Below are positions 58,204-64,000 of a stretch of DNA of 64,000 nt, piece after piece. Below the pieces are notes generated by a model, which did no database searches, was not told the origin of the DNA, and saw nothing but the letters and a program-made list of their open reading frames with translations. How positions within the stretch are numbered: position 1 is the first letter of the stretch; each line of letters begins with the position of its first letter. Both the position numbers and the translations under genes were made by a program. The stretch lies in the NCBI GenBank assembly GCA_030372335.1, contig JAUDCW010000003.1; one strand, written 5' to 3'. This DNA comes from JALCOL01 sp022649665 (GTDB lineage: Bacteria; Bacillota; Bacilli; Lactobacillales; Enterococcaceae).

Positions 58204-59944
58204 AAGTTTCTTGAAATTGGCTGTTGTAAAGCTGCGCATAGAAGCCGTCCTTTTCCAACAGTCCCGTATGTGTCCCCTGCTCGATAATGTGGCCATGGTT
58301 CATGACCAAAATCAAATCGGCATTTTTGATCGTCGACAAGCGATGCGCGATCACAAAACTGGTCCGGCCTTCCATCACTTTATCCATTGCTTCTTGGATC
58401 AGTTCTTCAAGACGGGTATCGACTGAACTCGTCGCTTCATCCAAAATCAAGATCTTCGGGTCAGCGATGATCGCCCGCGCAATCGTGATCAGCTGCTTTT
58501 GCCCGAGCGAGATATTCGTACTTTCTTCATTCAAGCGCATCTCGTAGCCGTCCGGCATCGTCCGGATAAAGTGATCGACATTGGCAGTTTTCGCCGCATC
58601 GACGACTTCATAATCGCTGGCATTCAGATTGCCAAAGCGGATATTTTCCATGATCGTATCATTATATAACCACGCGTCCTGCAAGACCATCCCGAAAAGG
58701 GCGCGGATCGTTTTGCGCTTGCAATGCTTTGCATCGACCCCGTCGATCCGGATCGCCCCCTTATCTGGGTCGTAAAAACGCATCAGCAAATTGATCAGCG
58801 TTGTTTTCCCGGCACCGGTCGGTCCAACGATCGCGACTGTCTGGCCCGGCGCGACTTTGACATTCAAATCTTCGATCAGCGGCTCATCCGGATCATAACT
58901 GAAAGACACGTGATCGAAATGGATCGCGCCTTTAACGGGCTCCGGCAGTTGTTCTTCTTGCTCGATCTCTTTTTCAGGGGCTTCATCCAAAATCTCAAAA
59001 ATCCGCCGAATCGAAGCAGAAGCACTTTGGAGAACGGCCGAGAGCTGGGTGATCTGTCCCATCGGCTGCGAAACTTGCCAGACATATTGCACAAATGCCT
59101 GCACTTGTCCCACGAGCATCGTGCCGCCGATCACCGAAAAGCAGCCGAGGACTGCGACGCCGATATAAGCGCTGTAAGCAGTCAAATTAACGAGCGGCGA
59201 CATCAAGCCGCTGATAAACGCCGCTTTGAATCCGTAGCGGTAAAGCTCTTGATTGACTTTTTTAAAACCGGCCAGCGTTTCCTTTTCACGACCAAATGCT
59301 TTTAAAACGCCAAAGCCAGTCATATTTTCTTGGACATAGCCGTTCAAACGGCCTAAAAAGTATTGCTGCTGTTTAAAATACGGCTGCGAGATCTTGACGA
59401 TGATCCGGCTGATCACAAGCGAGGCTGGAATCATGATGATCGCAAACAGCGCGATTTTCGGACTGATGTAAAACATCATCAAGACTGCAAAAACAATGCT
59501 CAGCACCGCATTGACGATCGCCGTAAAACTTTGCTGAAGCGCGTTGCTGAGCGCATCGATGTCGTTTGTGACCCTAGAGAGCAGATCACCTTGCTGGTGC
59601 TGGTCGAAGTAGGCGACCGGCAGCAAATTGATCTTATGGGTCAAATCACGCCGCAAATCACTCATCGCTTCCTGTACGACGTGCGTCATGCAAAAGCCGG
59701 TCCCGAGCTGGCAGATCGAGTACCCCAAGCCAACGAAAAAGATCCAGATCAAACATCTGAAAATATATGGAAAATTGAGTTTTTCCCCCTGCGAAATATT
59801 TTTGGCGATCTCGCTTGTCGGCAGTCCCGAAACATAAGGAAGCGCGGCATTGAAGCCGACGGTCGCTAAAAGCAGCAGCATCGCCAAAATGAAGATGATT
59901 TTGTAAGGCGCGATATAGCGCCACAATCTGCGTAAGTCTCTCAT
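58202..59944 (-). CDS. Heterodimeric ABC exporter, subunit with canonical Walker B
   Basis: This 580-residue half-transporter has six TM helices (about 1-330) and one nucleotide-binding domain with Walker A GPTGAGKT, signature NISLGQ (not the usual LSGGQ), Walker B ILILDEATSSVD and H-loop IAHRLS. It pairs with the upstream gene, overlapping it by 4 bases as ATGA. The combination fits heterodimeric multidrug exporters such as LmrCD or EfrAB, where one of the two ATP sites is degenerate. AGGAGG supports ATG 59944. Confidence 0.88.
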   Translation of the reverse strand: MRDLRRLWRYIAPYKIIFILAMLLLLATVGFNAALPYVSGLPTSEIAKNISQGEKLNFPYIFRCLIWIFFVGLGYSICQLGTGFCMTHVVQEAMSDLRRDLTHKINLLPVAYFDQHQQGDLLSRVTNDIDALSNALQQSFTAIVNAVLSIVFAVLMMFYISPKIALFAIIMIPASLVISRIIVKISQPYFKQQQYFLGRLNGYVQENMTGFGVLKAFGREKETLAGFKKVNQELYRYGFKAAFISGLMSPLVNLTAYSAYIGVAVLGCFSVIGGTMLVGQVQAFVQYVWQVSQPMGQITQLSAVLQSASASIRRIFEILDEAPEKEIEQEEQLPEPVKGAIHFDHVSFSYDPDEPLIEDLNVKVAPGQTVAIVGPTGAGKTTLINLLMRFYDPDKGAIRIDGVDAKHCKRKTIRALFGMVLQDAWLYNDTIMENIRFGNLNASDYEVVDAAKTANVDHFIRTMPDGYEMRLNEESTNISLGQKQLITIARAIIADPKILILDEATSSVDTRLEELIQEAMDKVMEGRTSFVIAHRLSTIKNADLILVMNHGHIIEQGTHTGLLEKDGFYAQLYNSQFQET

Positions 59945-61674
59945 CGATTCAATTCCTCCTCTGAAAGCTGCGAAGTCGCGATCTCGCGGTAGATCTCGCA
60001 ATTTTTGAGAAGCTCGCGATGTGTTCCCTGCTGGACGACGCGCCCTTCTTCTAAGACGACGATCGAATCAGCATCCATGATCGTTGAGACTCTTTGAGCA
60101 ACGATCATGACCAGTGCTTCTTTCGTTTCTTCTTTCAAGCGCTTTCTAAGAGCCGCATCCGTCTTGAAATCAAGTGCTGAGAAGCTGTCGTCGAAAATAT
60201 AGATTTCAGGTTTTCTGATCAAAGCACGTGCGATCGCAAGCCGCTGCTTTTGCCCGCCGGAGAAATTCGTGCCGCCTTCACTGATTTCTTCATCAAAGCG
60301 TTTCGGTTTTTCATTGATAAAGTCAAGTGCTTGAGCTGTTTCACACGCCTTCTCCATTTCAGCAAGTGTCGCATCAGCCTTGCCGTAGCGCAGATTATCA
60401 GCGATCGTTCCGCTAAAGAGCGTCGCCTTTTGCGGAATAAAACCGATCTTGCGGCGCAGATCGCGCAAGCGATACTCTTTTACATCGACCTCATCGACCA
60501 GCACCCGTCCTTTCGTAGCATCGAAAAAACGCGGGATCAAGCGGATCAGCGTCGATTTCCCACTGCCGGTGCTGCCGATAAAGGCTATCGTTTGTCCGCG
60601 ATGGGCTTCAAAATCGACATCGCGGATCACTGGCGACTCGGCATGCCCCGGATAGGCAAAACTGACGTGCTCAAATTGAACTTTCCCGCTTGTTTTCGCC
60701 GGATCGCTCTTGGCTGGTCCATCGGTGATCGAGGGCAGTGTTTCGAAGGCCTCTTCAATGCGCAGTGCAGAAACATTCGCCCGCGGGAAGGACATAAAGA
60801 CTGACGCAAACAGCATAAATGAAAATAACGCGTGAAAAATGTACTCGATAAACGCGATCAAGTCGCCGACACGCAGCGAACCGCTGTTGATCTGCAAAGC
60901 ACCGAACCAGATCACAAAGATCATCACGATATTGAATAAGAAAAAGAATGCCGGCTGTGCAGTGATCATCAGCTTGAATAAACTTTTTGAACTGTCAGTG
61001 TAGTCTTTATTCACTTTCGCGAAGCGTTCCTCTTCATGGTTTTCATTGACAAATGCGCGGATCACTCGCAGGCCGCTTAAGTTTTCCCGCAAGATCATAT
61101 TGATCTTATCCAGATTTTTCTGCTGCTTTTCCGAAAGCGGTTCAGAAATACGACCGATCAAGATCACGCCCAAAAGAAGGAGCGGCAGCGCCAAAAAGAT
61201 CGCTAACGATAGACTAGGGCTGGTCCGCATCACCAGATACAAACTCGCCAAAAACATCAACGGCGTCAAAAAGCCCATCCGCAAGATCATGTTCAAAAAT
61301 ACCATGATTTGATAGGCATCATTCGTCGTCCGCGTGATCAGCGAAGAAACGCCCAGTGTTTCATAATTTTCATGCGAAAACGTCTGGATCTTTGCAAACA
61401 AATCGTTGCGGATATCACGGATCATATTGGAAGTGATCCGGTTGCTGAAATACGCAAGCATGATATTCAGCGCGATCCCGACGGCTGTGATCGCGATCAT
61501 CAAAAGACCTTGTCTCTTAATAAAAGCAGTATCGCTGGTCAGTACCCCGCGATCGATCATCTGCGCCAGCAAAGTCGGCAGACCAAGTTCGATCAAAATA
61601 AATCCAAATACTCCTAAAAAATCAAAAAAAAGCAGCTTCTTATACCGCATGGTATACCGCCACATCAGCTTCAT
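59941..61674 (-). CDS. Heterodimeric ABC exporter, subunit with altered Walker B
   Basis: This 577-residue half-transporter has an N-terminal six-helix domain and an NBD with Walker A GSTGSGKS, signature NFSGGQ and Walker B IYIFDDSFSALD, in which the catalytic Glu is replaced by Asp. The H-loop reads VAQRVS, without His. These changes mark the degenerate-site partner of a heterodimeric exporter. It begins with MKLMWRYTMRYKK at ATG 61674 after GAGGAG. It probably exports drugs or lipids; the substrate is not predictable from the sequence. Confidence 0.88.
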   Translation of the reverse strand: MKLMWRYTMRYKKLLFFDFLGVFGFILIELGLPTLLAQMIDRGVLTSDTAFIKRQGLLMIAITAVGIALNIMLAYFSNRITSNMIRDIRNDLFAKIQTFSHENYETLGVSSLITRTTNDAYQIMVFLNMILRMGFLTPLMFLASLYLVMRTSPSLSLAIFLALPLLLLGVILIGRISEPLSEKQQKNLDKINMILRENLSGLRVIRAFVNENHEEERFAKVNKDYTDSSKSLFKLMITAQPAFFFLFNIVMIFVIWFGALQINSGSLRVGDLIAFIEYIFHALFSFMLFASVFMSFPRANVSALRIEEAFETLPSITDGPAKSDPAKTSGKVQFEHVSFAYPGHAESPVIRDVDFEAHRGQTIAFIGSTGSGKSTLIRLIPRFFDATKGRVLVDEVDVKEYRLRDLRRKIGFIPQKATLFSGTIADNLRYGKADATLAEMEKACETAQALDFINEKPKRFDEEISEGGTNFSGGQKQRLAIARALIRKPEIYIFDDSFSALDFKTDAALRKRLKEETKEALVMIVAQRVSTIMDADSIVVLEEGRVVQQGTHRELLKNCEIYREIATSQLSEEELNR

Positions 61675-61770
61675 AGCAAAAGCTCCTCTCAAAAAAGTCT
61701 ACAAATCACTATATCACAGCCTAAAGCGGAGAAACAACCGCCTGCAGCTTTTTTCCGCAAACGTGCGCGC

Positions 61771-62016
61771 TATACTTATTTTTACCGTTGTGATAAAATA
61801 GAAACAACGGTTTAAAAACCCTACTGTTCGGTAAATCAACTACTGCACCTAGGCTAGAATGAATGACGAGGTTCTAGGCTATAACAACTCCGGTTCTTAT
61901 AGCGCACCAGATTGGCGGCAGAAATAAAAACCCTCAGGGACTTGTTTACGGTTCGGGCCCTCGTCTATTTGTATGTTTTTTTCATCTATATCGATTTTTT
62001 AAAGGAGATTTTGAGT
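61771..62016 (+). promoter_or_regulatory. Structured leader of rpoY-rnjA
   Basis: The leader of about 215 bases after an extended -10 (TGATAAAAT, 61791-61799) holds two abutting hairpins: CTAGAA (61854-61859) with TTCTAG (61872-61877), and GCTATAA (61878-61884) with TTATAGC (61897-61903). An AGGG/CCCT stem (61936-61939 with 61958-61961) and a run of Ts at 61976-61982 precede the SD. It contains no ORF and may be an attenuator-like control region. Confidence 0.5.
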
Positions 62017-62238
62017 ATGATCTATAAAGTTTACTATCAAGAAAACAAATCACGGAATCCTAAAAGAGAGGATACGCACGCTCTCTATGTAGAAGCTCCT
62101 GATGACATCAGCGTTCGCGAATTGATCCAAGCACATACCCCATACAATGTGGAATTCATTCAAGCGCTCGATGGCAATTCTCTGGAATACGAGAAGCAGA
62201 ATGCTGATTTTGCTTTGACGGAGTTCCCTGAAGCATGA
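62017..62238 (+). CDS. rpoY: RNA polymerase epsilon subunit
   Basis: This 73-residue epsilon subunit of Firmicutes RNA polymerase is identified by MIYKVYYQENKSRNPKREDT and its place directly before rnjA. It binds near the secondary channel of the enzyme. AAAGGAG precedes ATG 62017. The longer in-frame ORF from 61912 runs through the leader hairpins and is not used. Its stop overlaps the rnjA start as ATGA. Confidence 0.95.
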   Translation: MIYKVYYQENKSRNPKREDTHALYVEAPDDISVRELIQAHTPYNVEFIQALDGNSLEYEKQNADFALTEFPEA

Positions 62239-63911
62239 AGTTATCAATCAAAAACAATGAGACCTCGATTTTTGCAGTCGGCGGTCTCGGCGAAATCGGA
62301 AAAAATATGTATGGGGTTCAATTCCAAGATGAAATGATCTTGATCGATTGCGGGATCAAATTTCCCGAAGACGAACTTCTTGGGATCGACTACGTGATTT
62401 CCGATTACAGCTATGTCGTTCAAAATGCACACAAAGTCAAAGCACTGGTGATCACGCACGGCCACGAAGACCATATCGGCGGGATCCCTTATCTTTTGAA
62501 ACGAATCAACGTGCCGGTCTATGCAACACCGCTCACGATGGCTTTGATCAAAAACAAATTGGAAGAACACAATCTTTTGCGCGACGCTGAACTCCATGAG
62601 ATCAATCAGGATTCAGTGTTGAAATTCCATAAAACATCCGTCAGCTTTTTCCGCACGACCCACAGTATCCCCGATCCAGTCGGGATCGTCGTGAAGACGC
62701 CCTCCGGCAATATCGTTGCCACCGGCGATTTTAAATTTGATTTTACGCCAGTCGGCCCGCCGGCTGATCTTCATAAAATGGCGCGGATCGGTGAAGAAGG
62801 CGTTCTTTGCCTGATGTCGGACTCGACCAATGCTGAGATCCCGACCTTTACGAAATCAGAACGCTTTGTCGGCCATTCGATCGAAAAAATCATCGAAAAA
62901 GTCGAAGGACGGATCATTTTCGCCAGTTTTGCTTCCAACATTTCGCGGCTGCAGCAAGCAGCTGAAGCGGCTGTTAAAAACGGCCGCAAGATCGCCGTTT
63001 TCGGCCGCTCGATGGAAAACGCGATCGCAAACGGGATCAAATTAGGCTATATCACGGTCCCTGAAGACACTTTCGTCGACAACCAGACGCTGAACAGTCT
63101 GCCGGCGAACCAGACGATGATCCTCTGTACCGGTTCTCAAGGCGAACCCATGGCGGCTTTAAGCCGGATCGCTAACGGAACTCACCGGCAGATCTCGATC
63201 AATCCAGACGACACTGTGATTTTTTCAAGCTCGCCGATCCCCGGCAACACGACCAGTGTCAATAATTTGATCAATCTGTTGAGCGAAGCCGGTGCCAACG
63301 TGATCCACGGCAAGATCAACAACGTCCACACTTCCGGGCACGGCGGGCAAGAAGAAGAAAAAATGATGCTGCGCCTCATGAAGCCGAAATTCTTCATGCC
63401 GGTCCACGGCGAGTACCGGATGCTCAAGATGCATGCGACGCTTTCCGAAGCGGTCGGGGTCCCGAGAGAAAATTCATTTATTTTAGAAAATGGCGATGTC
63501 TTGGCTTTGACAGCGGACACCGCTCGCGTTGCGGGACATTTCAATGCCGGCGAAGTATATGTCGACGGCAGCGGTGTCGGCGATATCGGGCACGTTGTTC
63601 TGCGCGATCGGCGTGTGCTCTCCGAAGAAGGTTTAGTTTTGGCAGTCGCAACGATCGATTTAAAACATCGCGAAATTCTTGCCGGGCCAGATATTTTGAG
63701 CCGCGGATTCGTCTATATGCGCGAATCCGGCGAGTTGATCAATGAAGGCCAGCGGATCTTATTCCGCGCTCTGGTAAATGCGATGAAAGATCCGCATGTC
63801 ACGGAAAACAAATTGCGTGAAGCGATGACAGGCGCTTTGCAGCCGTATCTGTTCGAAAAAACCGAACGCCATCCGATGCTTTTGTCGATGGTTATGAAGC
63901 CAGACGTTTAA
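62235..63911 (+). CDS. rnjA: Ribonuclease J1
   Basis: This 558-residue metallo-beta-lactamase/beta-CASP RNase has 5'-3' exo- and endonuclease activity and drives mRNA turnover and rRNA maturation. HGHEDHIGG at about residue 76 is the metal-binding motif, SDSTNAEIP and GSQGEPMAA belong to the beta-CASP part, and the domain HTSGHGGQEE is near residue 365. It is co-transcribed with rpoY. No terminator is seen before the right edge. Confidence 0.96.
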   Translation: MKLSIKNNETSIFAVGGLGEIGKNMYGVQFQDEMILIDCGIKFPEDELLGIDYVISDYSYVVQNAHKVKALVITHGHEDHIGGIPYLLKRINVPVYATPLTMALIKNKLEEHNLLRDAELHEINQDSVLKFHKTSVSFFRTTHSIPDPVGIVVKTPSGNIVATGDFKFDFTPVGPPADLHKMARIGEEGVLCLMSDSTNAEIPTFTKSERFVGHSIEKIIEKVEGRIIFASFASNISRLQQAAEAAVKNGRKIAVFGRSMENAIANGIKLGYITVPEDTFVDNQTLNSLPANQTMILCTGSQGEPMAALSRIANGTHRQISINPDDTVIFSSSPIPGNTTSVNNLINLLSEAGANVIHGKINNVHTSGHGGQEEEKMMLRLMKPKFFMPVHGEYRMLKMHATLSEAVGVPRENSFILENGDVLALTADTARVAGHFNAGEVYVDGSGVGDIGHVVLRDRRVLSEEGLVLAVATIDLKHREILAGPDILSRGFVYMRESGELINEGQRILFRALVNAMKDPHVTENKLREAMTGALQPYLFEKTERHPMLLSMVMKPDV

Positions 63912-63940
63912 ACAAAAAAGATGAAGCAAGCCGAAATAGC

Positions 63941-64000
63941 GGTTCTTCGTCAAATAGTGTTGGTGAGCTTTCAAACTGAATAAAATGTAGTGGATCCCAA
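63941..64000 (+). mobile_element. Possible left end of an ISL3-type insertion sequence
   Basis: GGTTCTTCGTCAAATAGTG at 63942-63960 resembles, from memory, the terminal inverted repeat of ISL3-family elements (GGTTCTTTGTCAAATAG type). It begins 30 bases after rnjA, and the window ends 40 bases later, so neither a transposase nor the other end can be seen. Confidence 0.35.

Overview
The window looks like a Lactobacillales chromosome, most likely Enterococcaceae. Support comes from the gene order (glnA-glnR, miaA-hflX, the yqeG-yqeH-yhbY-nadD-yqeK-rsfS block, ptsHI, clpE plus a DUF1827 gene, rpoY-rnjA), from a CtsR-type operator at clpE, a GlnR box at glnR, a Thr T-box before thrS, and from small proteins typical of that order (DUF3042, YqgQ, YkuJ, RpmG with one zinc cysteine missing). 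Family names are assigned by reading the proteins; no database search was run.

Bases 1-5185 are the integrase end of a prophage and are visibly more AT-rich than the rest. In order it holds an ImmA-type metalloprotease, an HsdR-N-domain nuclease-like protein, a membrane-anchored Ltp protein (superinfection-exclusion family), a tRNA-like minihelix, a DUF3644 protein with a HEPN-like motif, a structured non-coding stretch and a tyrosine integrase. The prophage abuts the intact terminator of host glnA, so the attachment site should lie at about 5186-5246.

Bases 5196-30300 are core genes, nearly all on the minus strand: the glnRA operon under GlnR control; glpQ-like/miaA/hflX/methionine-gamma-lyase-like; rhodanese, YqgQ, rhomboid and 5-FTHF cyclo-ligase; stress proteins; rpmG; a LicA/LicC-like pair for choline- or ethanolamine-phosphate activation; a decayed low-density stretch (16.8-18.1 kb) with two broken copies of one gene; a class B PBP; thrS; the ribosome-assembly/NAD/tRNA-modification operon; and a cytoplasmic alpha-amylase. 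Bases 30.3-34.1 kb are a fruR-fruK-fruA operon on the plus strand.

Bases 34.1-50.3 kb continue with an unrecognised 455-aa protein, DUF975, engB-clpX-tig, a TPR-like protein, two GT4 glycolipid glycosyltransferases, ptsHI and clpE. Bases 50.3-64 kb are more accessory: an EFR1-type flavodoxin/ferredoxin, an AT-rich orphan, prfC, a secreted C39-type peptidase with about 20 choline/glucan-binding-like repeats, encoded in one operon with an ABC-2 permease and an ABC ATPase that has lost every catalytic motif, then a TMEM175-like channel, a heterodimeric multidrug ABC exporter, and rpoY-rnjA behind a structured leader. A possible ISL3-type insertion-sequence end starts just before the right edge.

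The most interesting items are the defence-like cargo between immA and int, the dead-ATPase/permease/C39-repeat operon, the two structured RNA-like stretches in the prophage, the rpoY leader, and a dispersed repeat that precedes two terminators.
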